Below are positions 9,521 to 17,799 of a DNA stretch of 43,891 nt, one piece after another. Below the pieces are notes generated by a model. The model did not search any database. It was not told where the DNA came from and saw nothing but the letters and a program-made list of their open reading frames with translations. A program made the translations under genes and the position numbers. Location of the stretch: the NCBI GenBank assembly GCA_938030745.1, contig CALHIP010000006.1, positions 1 to 43,891 of the forward strand, in the 5' to 3' direction. The first letter of the stretch is position 1, and each line of letters begins with the position of its first letter. Source of the DNA: an uncultured Patescibacteria group bacterium (lineage in GTDB: Bacteria; Patescibacteriota; Patescibacteriia; UBA2591; CALHIP01).

Positions 9521-9826
9521 ATGTTGACAAGGTTTTATCAAAAAGTTTATAATCTTTTAAAGAAAATTCCAAAAGGGAAAATTACAACTTATCAATTATT
9601 GGCTAAAGCAGTTGGTAAGCCAAAGAATTGGCGACAAATTGCTAGAATTTTAGCTCATAATCCTTATCCAGGAAAATTTCCTTGTTATAAAGTAGTAAAA
9701 TCAAATGGTGAGATTGGTGGTTATTTTTGTGGAATCAAAAAAAAGAAAAAACTTCTTCAAAAAGATGGGATAATAATAAAAAGAAATAAAATCCAAACTT
9801 TTAAAAAATATCTTTTCAAGTTTTAA
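9521..9826 (+). CDS. MGMT/alkyltransferase-like DNA-binding protein
   Basis: KIPKGKITTYQLLAKAVGKPKNWRQIARILAHNP...PCYKVVKSNGEIGGY. Confidence 0.82.
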   Translation: MLTRFYQKVYNLLKKIPKGKITTYQLLAKAVGKPKNWRQIARILAHNPYPGKFPCYKVVKSNGEIGGYFCGIKKKKKLLQKDGIIIKRNKIQTFKKYLFKF

Positions 9827-9828
9827 AT

Positions 9829-11118
9829 ATGGAATACTTAAAAAATCCAAATCTTTTTCCTCAATTACCAAAATCAAAAAATAAAAATAAATCTAATTTT
9901 TCTCGTTATATTGTTTTAATTATTATTATTTCTTTTTTAGTTGGCTCAATTTCTGCTTTAGCTGTAAGTTTGATTATTAATAGTTTATATCCTAAAACAT
10001 CATCAACAGTGGTTGAAAAAATTATTGAAAAACCTCAAACTGATCAATCTATTGAAAAAGAAAAAATAAAAATTATTGATGAAGAATCAGCAACAATAAA
10101 AGTTGTTGAAAAAGCTGCTCCAGCAGTAGTAAGTATTGTTGCGACTAAAGAAATTTCTCGTTATCTTTATGAATGGTCACCCTTGGAGGAATTTTTTAAA
10201 GAAGAATGGCCTTTTGAATTTAAATTTCCTAAACCAAAAAGAATTCCAGAAAAACAACAAATTGGTCGTGGAACCGGTTTTATTATTTCTTCTGATGGTT
10301 TAATTTTGACTAATAAACATGTGATTGATGAAAAAGATGCTGATTACTCAGTTATTACTAATGAAGGCAAAACTTTACCAGCTAAAGTTTTAGCTACTGA
10401 TCCTTTTAATGATATAGCAATAATAAAAGTAGAGGGAAAAAATTTGCCAATTCTTCCTTTAGGTGATTCAGATCAAATAAAAATTGGTCAAACAGTTATT
10501 GCTATTGGCTTTGCTCTAGGAGAATTTAGAAATACCGTGACTAAAGGTGTTATTTCTGGAATTGGTCGGAAAATTGTTGCTGGAGGTGGAGGAAGAATTG
10601 AGGAATTAGAAAATGTTATTCAAACTGATGCAGCAATTAATCCAGGAAATTCTGGTGGACCACTTTTAAATCTAAGAGGCGAGGTAATTGGAATTAATAC
10701 TGCTATGTCTTTAGAAGGACAACTTATTGGTTTTGCTATTCCTATTAATACAGCTAAATATGCTATTGAATCAGTTAAAAAATTTGGTAAAGTTGTCAGA
10801 CCATTTTTAGGTATCAGATATATTATTATCAACGAGACAATTAAAAAAGCTAACAACCTTCCAGTTGATTATGGTGCTTTAATTGTAAAAGGTGAATCAC
10901 CAACTGAGTTAGCTATTACTCCTGGTTCAGCTGCTGATAAAGCTGGATTGCAGGAAAACGATATTATTTTAGAATTAAATGGTCAAAAAATTACTCAAGA
11001 AAATCCATTAGCAAAAATGATTCAGAAATTTAAACCAGGTGATGAAATAACTTTAAAAGTTTTATCTAAAGGAAAAGAAAAAATAATAAAAGTAATTTTA
11101 GGAGAATACAAAGAATAA
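9829..11118 (+). CDS. HtrA/DegP-family serine protease with PDZ domain
   Basis: TNKHVID, DPFNDIAIIKV, GNSGGPL triad motifs plus C-terminal PDZ (PGSAADKAGLQENDIILELNGQ). Confidence 0.93.
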   Translation: MEYLKNPNLFPQLPKSKNKNKSNFSRYIVLIIIISFLVGSISALAVSLIINSLYPKTSSTVVEKIIEKPQTDQSIEKEKIKIIDEESATIKVVEKAAPAVVSIVATKEISRYLYEWSPLEEFFKEEWPFEFKFPKPKRIPEKQQIGRGTGFIISSDGLILTNKHVIDEKDADYSVITNEGKTLPAKVLATDPFNDIAIIKVEGKNLPILPLGDSDQIKIGQTVIAIGFALGEFRNTVTKGVISGIGRKIVAGGGGRIEELENVIQTDAAINPGNSGGPLLNLRGEVIGINTAMSLEGQLIGFAIPINTAKYAIESVKKFGKVVRPFLGIRYIIINETIKKANNLPVDYGALIVKGESPTELAITPGSAADKAGLQENDIILELNGQKITQENPLAKMIQKFKPGDEITLKVLSKGKEKIIKVILGEYKE

Positions 11119-11125
11119 AATTAAA

Positions 11126-11223
11126 GAAGGGGTCCTAAGCTCCTGGCCAAAAATTATTACGTCTAACACGGCTGGTAAGCCGTTTAATTTTTATAAATTG
11201 GCTCAGGTAGCTTTGACCCCTTC
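11126..11223. ncRNA. Candidate structured RNA or complex bidirectional terminator
   Basis: Closing stem GAAGGGGTC/GACCCCTTC; AAGCT/AGCTT, CCTG/CAGG, GCCAA/TTGGC helices; apical hairpin ACGGCT-GGTA-AGCCGT. Confidence 0.5.
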
Positions 11224-11267
11224 ATTTCATTTTTCCTTCCTCCTTTTTAATTCATTGCGGATGTTTT

Positions 11268-11456
11268 TTATCTTGTTTTTTCCTCATTTCCTTTTTTATT
11301 TATTTTTTCCATTACTTTAAAGAAACAACCAGGGTAGTCGCCACAAACGGGAATAGAAGAATAGCCTTTTGGCACGAAAGGATCGTGCCCAGGTATTTTT
11401 TTTGTTGCTTCTTGGCCACAACCGCCGACACATTTTGTGTTATTTTTGTTTATCAT
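11268..11456 (-). CDS. Small Cys-rich hypothetical protein (62 aa)
   Basis: ORF preceded by AAGGAGGAAAATATG (strong SD); CVGGCG...VCGDYPGC. Confidence 0.6.
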   Translation of the reverse strand: MINKNNTKCVGGCGQEATKKIPGHDPFVPKGYSSIPVCGDYPGCFFKVMEKINKKGNEEKTR

Positions 11457-11489
11457 ATTTTCCTCCTTTTTATTTTTTAATAAAAAAAA

Positions 11490-11560
11490 TTAGCCGAGTT
11501 TTCCGGCTAATTTCTGCTTATTTTACAGCAAAACAAGCAGAAATCAGCCGTCTCGGCTAA
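11490..11560 (-). terminator. Long hairpin followed by a T tract on the minus strand; candidate attenuator/terminator
   Basis: Outer TTAGCCGAG/CTCGGCTAA and inner CGGCTaATTTCTGCTT/AAGCAGAAATcAGCCG arms; minus strand then reads TTTTTTTTATT. Confidence 0.65.
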
Positions 11561-11612
11561 TGATAATTAAACCAGATCTATTTAATTTTCTTTGATTGTC
11601 CATATGGTAAAA

Positions 11613-11640
11613 ATTATAACTTTTTAAAAGTCATTGTCAA
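11613..11640 (-). promoter_or_regulatory. Minus-strand sigma70 promoter
   Basis: TTGACA-N16-TATAAT on the minus strand (TGTCAA 11635-11640; ATTATA 11613-11618). Confidence 0.65.
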
Positions 11641-11688
11641 GAAAAGTTATCCACACCCTTATTGAAACAACCTATTAAAATTTAATAT

Positions 11689-11716
11689 TTGTCAAATTCA
11701 TTAATATTGTTAAAAT
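11689..11716 (+). promoter_or_regulatory. Promoter before prfB
   Basis: TTGTCA-N16-TAAAAT, 11 nt before ATG 11728. Confidence 0.5.
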
Positions 11717-11727
11717 TAAAAACAGTT

Positions 11728-12492
11728 ATGGAAAATTTAATTCAATACTTAGATGGTCCATACGATAAAAACAATGCGATTTTGTCTCTTCATGCTGGAG
11801 CTGGCGGAACAGATGCTCAAGATTGGACAGAAATGCTTTTAAGGATGTATCAGCGATTTGCCGAAAAAAAGAAATGGAAAGTTTTCTTAATTAATGAGTC
11901 AAGAGGAGGTGAGGCAGGAATTAAAAGTGCTACTTTAGAAATTGTTGGGCCCTATGCTTATGGTCTTTTGAAATCAGAAGCTGGTGTTCACCGTTTAGTT
12001 CGGATTTCACCTTTTGATGCTGAAAAAATGCGACACACTTCTTTTGCTTTAGTCGATGTTTTACCAGAAATTCCTGAACCAAAAATTGAAATCAAGGATA
12101 AGGATTTAAAAATAGAAACTTTCCGGGCTTCAGCTAAAGGAGGTCAAAATGTCCAAAAAGTTGAGACAGCAGTTAGAATAACTCATCTTCCAACAAAAAT
12201 AACTGTGACTTGTCAGGCTGAAAGATCTCAGCATCAAAACAAGGAAAGAGCTTTAAAAATTTTAAAATCAAAATTATATCAATTTGAAAAAGCAAAAAAA
12301 GAAGAAGAAAAAGAAAAAATTCGTGGCCATGTTCCACCAGCTTCTTGGGGTTATCAAATTCGTTCTTATATTTTACATCCTTATAAAATGGTTAAAGACC
12401 ATCGGACAAACTACAAAGAGGATGATCCACAAAAAGTTTTAGATGGTGAATTAGAAAAATTTATTGAAGCATATCTTAAAAAAAATGATTAA
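11728..12492 (+). CDS. prfB: Peptide chain release factor 2, apparently lacking N-terminal domain 1
   Basis: [27 protein letters not shown] (SPF), GGQ motif in [12 protein letters not shown]; start set at ATG rather than the TTG at 11689. Confidence 0.88.
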   Translation: MENLIQYLDGPYDKNNAILSLHAGAGGTDAQDWTEMLLRMYQRFAEKKKWKVFLINESRGGEAGIKSATLEIVGPYAYGLLKSEAGVHRLVRISPFDAEKMRHTSFALVDVLPEIPEPKIEIKDKDLKIETFRASAKGGQNVQKVETAVRITHLPTKITVTCQAERSQHQNKERALKILKSKLYQFEKAKKEEEKEKIRGHVPPASWGYQIRSYILHPYKMVKDHRTNYKEDDPQKVLDGELEKFIEAYLKKND

Positions 12493-13015
12493 ATCTCCTC
12501 AGGCTATTTTCCTTTTTTTAGTAATTCTCTTGTTAGTTGATTTTTTTGTTATTGGAAAAATTGATAAACTTTCGCGTCAAAAAATTGGTTATGGCTTTAA
12601 TTATCCATTAGGAGCTAAAGAACAGCATTTACTTTATCAAAGATATGGCTGGCAAAGAATTATTTATAATTTTTCTCATTTTTTCCAATTCTGGTTATCT
12701 CCGCCACCAGGAAAAAGTTTTAAAAATCTAAATGAATTCCTTCATCTAGATATACCACCATCAACTTTAACCTTTAATATTCTCCATCTGTTTGCTTTTT
12801 TATTTTTTTCTCTAATCCTTCTTTATTTTTTTCGTTTACCTATCTGGTTAGTTTTTTTGATTGGTATTTTTTTTAATATCTTTCATGAATATGTTGCTGA
12901 AGGAATTTATATTGATCCCTCTTTTAATGATCTTTGGACTAATCTTTTAGGAATAATTTTTGGTTTACTTCTTTTTGAAATTATTCAATTACATAAATTC
13001 CGATCTAAAAAATGA
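12485..13015 (+). CDS. Membrane protein of unknown function
   Basis: Several hydrophobic helices; ATG at 12485 overlaps the prfB 3' end. Confidence 0.65.
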   Translation: MIKSPQAIFLFLVILLLVDFFVIGKIDKLSRQKIGYGFNYPLGAKEQHLLYQRYGWQRIIYNFSHFFQFWLSPPPGKSFKNLNEFLHLDIPPSTLTFNILHLFAFLFFSLILLYFFRLPIWLVFLIGIFFNIFHEYVAEGIYIDPSFNDLWTNLLGIIFGLLLFEIIQLHKFRSKK

Positions 13016-14502
13016 AAGAATTAGCTAAACATAAAATTTTTCTTATCTTTTGTTTGGCTTTTATTGTTGGTATTAGCCTTGCTTCTTTTTTAAAAATTTC
13101 TTTTTTTATTTGTTATCTTATTTTTCTTATTGCTTTGCTTTTCTTATTTTTTGGTTGGAAAAACATAAAAATAGTGATAATAGGTTTTTCTTTGATTTTT
13201 ATTATTTTCGGAATTTTAAGATACAATTTCAGTTTTCCTAAAAAGACACCAGAAAAAATTCATTTTTATAATAAAGAAAAAGTTGTTTTTGAAGGAATTG
13301 TTAAAAAAGTTGAAGAGAGATTTAAAATAACAGAATTGATAGTTGAAGCGAAAAGTTTGCTTTTAAATGAAAATTTTAAAAAAATCAAAGGTAAGGTTCT
13401 AGTTTTTGTTTCTTTGTATTCTTCATATCAATATGGTGATAGGTTAAAGATTAATTGTCAGCTTCTTGAACCAAGACCAATTGAAAGATTTGCCTATCAT
13501 GAATATTTAGCTCGATACGATATTTATTCAATTTGTTTTCCAAAAGAAATTAAAATTTTAAAGAGAAATCAAGGAAATTTTATTGTTAGCCAAATTTTTA
13601 AAATTAAAGAAAAAATAAAACTGGCTATTGATCAAAATTTTACCGAACCAGAAGGAGCAGTTATTTCTGCTTTGCTTTTAGGAATAAAAAAAGAAGTACC
13701 ACAGAAAATAAAAGAAGTTTTTTCAAAAACTGGTACTGGTCATATCTTAGCAGTTTCTGGTCTTCATGTTATGATTTTAACCAAAATTTTACTTATTTTT
13801 TTTATTTCTTTTTTCTCTATAAAAAGACAAAATGCTTTTTATTTAGTTTCTTTAGCCTTAATTTTTTATGTCATTTTAACCGGCGCTTCTGCTTCAGCAG
13901 TCAGGGCTGGAATTATGGGATTCTTATTAATTTTAGCTGAAAAAATTGGTCGAAAAAAAGAAAATATAAATTTGATTATTTTTACTGCTTCAATAATGCT
14001 TTTATTTAATCCAAAATTATTAAAATCTGATGCTGGTTTTCAACTCTCTTATCTTGGAATTTTGGGAATAAATTATTTAGAAGATTTTTTTTATCAAATT
14101 TTTAAATTTTTTCCTGAGAAGAAAATAAATATCCGTCGATTATTAGCCATGACTTTTTCAGCCCAAACTTTTGTTTTTCCTTTAGTTTTGTTTTATTGGG
14201 GTAATTTATCTTTAGGTGCGCCAATTGCTAATGTTTTAGTTTTAAGTATTTTATCTTATTTAATGGCTTTAAGTTTTTTGTTTGCTTTTGCTTCTTTAAT
14301 TTTCTTTCCTTTAAGTAAAATTTTATTTTTTCCTGTTTGGTTGGTTTTATATTTTATAATTAAAATTTTAGAATTTTTTTCAAAAATTCCTTTCTTCTCA
14401 ATTAATTTCGGCCAGATTAATTTTATTTTGGTCATTATTTTATATCTAGCTATTATCTATTTTATATTTATAATTAAAAAAAGACCCTCCCTTCCTATAT
14501 AA
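13012..14502 (+). CDS. comEC: ComEC/Rec2 competence protein, transmembrane portion only
   Basis: ALLLGIKKEVPQKIKEVFSKTGTGHILAVSGLHVMIL...SASAVRAGIMGFL; no metallo-beta-lactamase domain, stop codon lies inside the downstream palindrome. Confidence 0.88.
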   Translation: MKELAKHKIFLIFCLAFIVGISLASFLKISFFICYLIFLIALLFLFFGWKNIKIVIIGFSLIFIIFGILRYNFSFPKKTPEKIHFYNKEKVVFEGIVKKVEERFKITELIVEAKSLLLNENFKKIKGKVLVFVSLYSSYQYGDRLKINCQLLEPRPIERFAYHEYLARYDIYSICFPKEIKILKRNQGNFIVSQIFKIKEKIKLAIDQNFTEPEGAVISALLLGIKKEVPQKIKEVFSKTGTGHILAVSGLHVMILTKILLIFFISFFSIKRQNAFYLVSLALIFYVILTGASASAVRAGIMGFLLILAEKIGRKKENINLIIFTASIMLLFNPKLLKSDAGFQLSYLGILGINYLEDFFYQIFKFFPEKKINIRRLLAMTFSAQTFVFPLVLFYWGNLSLGAPIANVLVLSILSYLMALSFLFAFASLIFFPLSKILFFPVWLVLYFIIKILEFFSKIPFFSINFGQINFILVIILYLAIIYFIFIIKKRPSLPI

Positions 14503-14530
14503 TTTTTCACGGCCGTAAAATTTTACATAG
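14495..14530. repeat. 36-bp imperfect palindrome, copy 1
   Basis: CTATATAATTTTTCACGG|CCGTAAAATTTTACATAG; half-sites match 14/18. Confidence 0.8.
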
Positions 14531-14550
14531 TATAATATTTATGATATAAT
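14522..14550 (+). promoter_or_regulatory. Promoter of the PaaX-like gene, -35 inside the palindrome
   Basis: TTTACA (14522-14527)-N17-TATAAT (14545-14550), ATG at 14560. Confidence 0.6.
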
Positions 14551-14559
14551 TGATAGAAT

Positions 14560-15105
14560 ATGAAGAATAAACAGTCATTTAGTGAAAAATTGCTTTTGTT
14601 ATTTGCTGATTTTTTAGATGTTTTTCGTCAACCAGTCACTTTATATTCTTTTAATCGGTGGCTTGAAAAAGATCCTCGTTATCGGCCGTTTAGAATTTGG
14701 TTGGAAAAATATTTTAAGAAGAGAAAAAAACAAAATTTTTATTCAACAATTTATCAATTAAAAAGAAGTGGAAATTTAAAAATAAAAATCACTAAAGATG
14801 GAAAGGGATATATCCTTACTCCGAAAGGTGAAAGAAAAATTTTAAAAATTAAAATTAAAAATTTAAAAAAGAAACTTGATCCTCAAAAATATTGGTTAAT
14901 GGTTATTTTTGATATTCCAGAAAAAAGAAGAAAAGATAGAGACCTTTTTCGATCTCTCCTTTATAATTTAGGATTTCAAAAAATTCAACAAAGCGTTTGG
15001 GTCTCTCCTTACGATGTTTACAAAGAATTAAAAGAAGTAATTAAGAGATTGGGCATTAATCGTTATATTAAAATTCTAAAAGTTAAAGAATTAGGTGAAA
15101 TTTAA
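14560..15105 (+). CDS. PaaX-family-like protein with C-terminal Cas2-like domain
   Basis: N-terminal winged-helix-like region; C-terminal WLMVIFDIPEKRRKDRDLFRSLLYNLGFQKIQQSVWVSPYD. Confidence 0.8.
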   Translation: MKNKQSFSEKLLLLFADFLDVFRQPVTLYSFNRWLEKDPRYRPFRIWLEKYFKKRKKQNFYSTIYQLKRSGNLKIKITKDGKGYILTPKGERKILKIKIKNLKKKLDPQKYWLMVIFDIPEKRRKDRDLFRSLLYNLGFQKIQQSVWVSPYDVYKELKEVIKRLGINRYIKILKVKELGEI

Positions 15106-15106
15106 A

Positions 15107-15142
15107 CTATATAATTTTTCACGGCCGTTAAAAATTATATAG
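15107..15142. repeat. 36-bp near-perfect palindrome, copy 2
   Basis: CTATATAATTTTTCACGG|CCGTTAAAAATTATATAG; half-sites match 17/18; left half identical to copy 1. Confidence 0.85.
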
Positions 15143-15147
15143 GAAGG

Positions 15148-16038
15148 ATGAGTGAAAGAAATAAAAAAATAAGGCGGTTTAATTGGTTGATAATTTGTTT
15201 GGCTGGACTTTTACTTTTAGACTTATTTTTAATTAGTTATTTTTATTTTCAGAAAAAAAATTTTAGAATCATTTTCTTAGATGTCGGACAAGGTGATGCA
15301 ATTTTAATTATTACCTCCTCTGGGAAAAACATTTTAATTGATGGCGGACCAGATAAAAGAATTATTTATAAACTTGACCAATATATTCCTTTTTATAAAA
15401 GAAAAATAGATTTGATGATCTTAACTCATCCTGATCCAGACCATTTAAATGGATTAGTTGAGGTTTTAAAAAGATATAAAGTTGATCAAGTTTTCTACAA
15501 TGGCGTAAAAGATGAAAGTCTTATCTATTTAGAATTTTTAAAAATAATAGAAGAAAAAAAAATTAAAAAAGAAATTGTTTATTCAGAAAAGAATTTTATT
15601 TTTCAAGAAGGAAAGGAAAATGTTCAATTAGAAATTCTTTATCCAATTAGAGATTTGACTGGCAAAAGTTTTAAAAATGATAATGAAGCATCAATTGTTT
15701 TAAAATTAATTTTCGGAAAAATAAAGATCCTTTTAACTGGTGATGCAACAAAATCAGTAGAAAATGAATTAATTTCTTATAACCCAGCAAAATTAGAAGC
15801 TGAGATCTTAAAAGTTAGCCACCACGGAGCAAAAGATGCAACAAGTTTAGAATTTTTAGAAAAAATTAAACCAAATTATGCAATAATTTCAGTTGGCAAG
15901 AATCGTTTTGGTCATCCATCTTTAAGGGTTTTAAAAAATTTAGAAAAAATTGGCGCCAAAATCTTGCGAACCGATCAGTTAGGTGATATAATATTTGAAA
16001 TTAATAACCATCAATTAAGATTAAAAACAAAAAAATAA
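15148..16038 (+). CDS. ComEC C-terminal-type metallo-beta-lactamase-fold hydrolase with one TM helix
   Basis: FRIIFLDVGQGDAILIITSSGKNILIDGG, LTHPDPDHLNG, SHHGAKDATS. Confidence 0.9.
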   Translation: MSERNKKIRRFNWLIICLAGLLLLDLFLISYFYFQKKNFRIIFLDVGQGDAILIITSSGKNILIDGGPDKRIIYKLDQYIPFYKRKIDLMILTHPDPDHLNGLVEVLKRYKVDQVFYNGVKDESLIYLEFLKIIEEKKIKKEIVYSEKNFIFQEGKENVQLEILYPIRDLTGKSFKNDNEASIVLKLIFGKIKILLTGDATKSVENELISYNPAKLEAEILKVSHHGAKDATSLEFLEKIKPNYAIISVGKNRFGHPSLRVLKNLEKIGAKILRTDQLGDIIFEINNHQLRLKTKK

Positions 16039-16040
16039 AT

Positions 16041-17105
16041 ATGGATTTTCCTATTTTTAAAACAAAAATTGAAGGAATAAAACAGAGTTTTAATTTAAAT
16101 GATCCAATTGAAAGAAAAAAATATTTTGAATTAAAAGCTGGTCAAGAAATTAAAAAATTAAGAAATTATCTCAAAAAGAATACTTTTGTTGCCTATCTTT
16201 TAGGGAAAAAAAATTCTGGTAAGGGTACCTACTCAAAGTTATTTATAGAAATTGTTGATCCTGAAAATGTTGCCCATTTTTCTGTTGGCGATGTAATAAG
16301 AGCTGTTGATCAAGAATATAAGGATCCAAAAAAAAGAGAGGATTTGATTAAATTTCTTAAGGCAAATTATCGAGGTTTTATTCCAATTGATAAAGCATTA
16401 GAAGAATTAGATAAAAGAAGCACCAAAAGTTTACTTTCAACAGAGTTTATTTTAGCTCTGATTAAAAGGGAAATTGCTAAATTAGGTAAAAAAGCACTTT
16501 TTATTGATGGTTTTCCTAGAGATATGGACCAAGTTTCTTACTCTTTATTTTTCAGAGATTTAATTGATTATCGAGAAGATCCAGATATTTTTATTTTAAT
16601 TGATGTACCAGAAACAGTAATCAATGAAAGAATGAAAGGTCGTCGTGTTTGTCCAATTTGTCAAACACCAAGACATCTCTGGCTCTTACCGACAAAAGAA
16701 ATTGGTTATGATGAAAAAAGGGATGAGTTTTATTTAATTTGTGATAATCCAAATTGTCAAAAAGCAAAGATGATTCCAAAAGAAGGAGATGAATTGGGAA
16801 TAGACTCTATTAAAGATCGTTTAGAAAAAGATGGAAAAATTATTAGTCAAGCTCTTTCTTTATATGGTATTCCAAAAATTCTTTTAAGAAATACTGTTCC
16901 TGTTGAAGTTGCTCATCAATATATTGATGATTATGAAATTACACCAATTTATAATTATCATTGGGATAAAAAAAATAAAAAAGTAAAAATTATCGAAAAA
17001 CCTTGGATTATCCCTGATGATAAAGGTGTGCCTTCTTATAGTTTGTTAGCTCCAGCGGTAACTCTTTCTTTAATTAAACAATTATGCCAAGTTCTTCAAT
17101 TATAA
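16041..17105 (+). CDS. Large adenylate-kinase-like nucleoside monophosphate kinase with Zn-type LID
   Basis: LLGKKNSGKGTYSKLF P-loop, FIDGFPRDMDQ, CPIC...CDNPNC. Confidence 0.8.
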   Translation: MDFPIFKTKIEGIKQSFNLNDPIERKKYFELKAGQEIKKLRNYLKKNTFVAYLLGKKNSGKGTYSKLFIEIVDPENVAHFSVGDVIRAVDQEYKDPKKREDLIKFLKANYRGFIPIDKALEELDKRSTKSLLSTEFILALIKREIAKLGKKALFIDGFPRDMDQVSYSLFFRDLIDYREDPDIFILIDVPETVINERMKGRRVCPICQTPRHLWLLPTKEIGYDEKRDEFYLICDNPNCQKAKMIPKEGDELGIDSIKDRLEKDGKIISQALSLYGIPKILLRNTVPVEVAHQYIDDYEITPIYNYHWDKKNKKVKIIEKPWIIPDDKGVPSYSLLAPAVTLSLIKQLCQVLQL

Positions 17106-17106
17106 C

Positions 17107-17703
17107 TTAAAGATATTTTAAAATAGCAAAAAATATCCTTTCTAAAGCAGAGAAATTTGAAATGATAGCTAAAGCAAAAATAAGATAAGTAGTTAAAGAG
17201 AGATTAAAAATTCCTAAAAGCATTGAGAGAATAATTAAAATCACTCTTTCACCACGACCTGCTAAACTGAATTTTGATTTTTTTATTAAAAGACCCTTTT
17301 CTTTTTGAGCTGCTTTTGAATAAGTAGTTAAAAGTCCACCAAAAAGAGCAAGGAAAATCCAAACTGAAGAAGGGAAAATAAATTTTGGTAAAGGTAGAAA
17401 AAGAAAACCAAGTAAAACAATTCCTTCTACATAACGATCAACAATTGTATCAAGATAAGCACCGATTTTTGTCACTTTTTTTGTAGCTCGAGCAATTTTT
17501 CCATCAAGCCAGTCTAAAAGGGAAGCAATAATAAAAAATATACTTGCGAAAATTAATTTATTTTTTATCAAAAAAATAAAAGATAAAATAGCAAAAATTA
17601 AAGATGAAAGAGTAAAAATATTTGGTGAAATTCGAATTAATGAAAAATATCTATCAGTTTTTTTAGTTAATTTTTCAAAAATCTCTTTTTTCTCTTCAAG
17701 CAT
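17107..17703 (-). CDS. CDP-alcohol phosphatidyltransferase family protein
   Basis: DWLDGKIARATKKVTKIGAYLDTIVDRYVE matches DGxxAR...GxxxDxxxD. Confidence 0.9.
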   Translation of the reverse strand: MLEEKKEIFEKLTKKTDRYFSLIRISPNIFTLSSLIFAILSFIFLIKNKLIFASIFFIIASLLDWLDGKIARATKKVTKIGAYLDTIVDRYVEGIVLLGFLFLPLPKFIFPSSVWIFLALFGGLLTTYSKAAQKEKGLLIKKSKFSLAGRGERVILIILSMLLGIFNLSLTTYLIFALAIISNFSALERIFFAILKYL

Positions 17704-17725
17704 CGATAAATTTGATTATAATCAA

Positions 17726-17796
17726 TCGGGGTGCGGAGAATTGAACTCCGACCATACCCACCCCAAGGGTACGTACTACCGTTATACTACACCCCG
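17726..17796 (-). tRNA. tRNA-Pro(GGG)
   Basis: Minus strand CGGGGTG...CACCCCGA acceptor; anticodon stem TACCC/GGGTA with loop TTGGGGT. Confidence 0.87.
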
Positions 17797-17799
17797 CTT

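Noticed and set aside
11126-11223. SRP (4.5S) RNA or tRNA
   Set aside because: Lacks the conserved SRP apical motif and cannot be folded as a tRNA cloverleaf
11369-11560. 63-aa + strand ORF MARKDRAQVFFLL...
   Set aside because: Low-complexity, overlaps the minus-strand SD gene and the hairpin; no start signals
11647-11655. Replication origin based on the TTATCCACA boxes
   Set aside because: Boxes are single and scattered near promoters; no cluster, no dnaA/dnaN nearby
14560-15105. Cas2 of a CRISPR-Cas system
   Set aside because: Only a Cas2-like C-terminal domain fused to an HTH region; no cas1, no other cas genes and no spaced repeat array in the window
15107-15142. Palindrome copy 2 as an ordinary rho-independent terminator
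   Set aside because: No T-tract after the stem on the + strand, and sequence is shared with copies that sit at promoters; terminator function is not excluded but is not the best explanation
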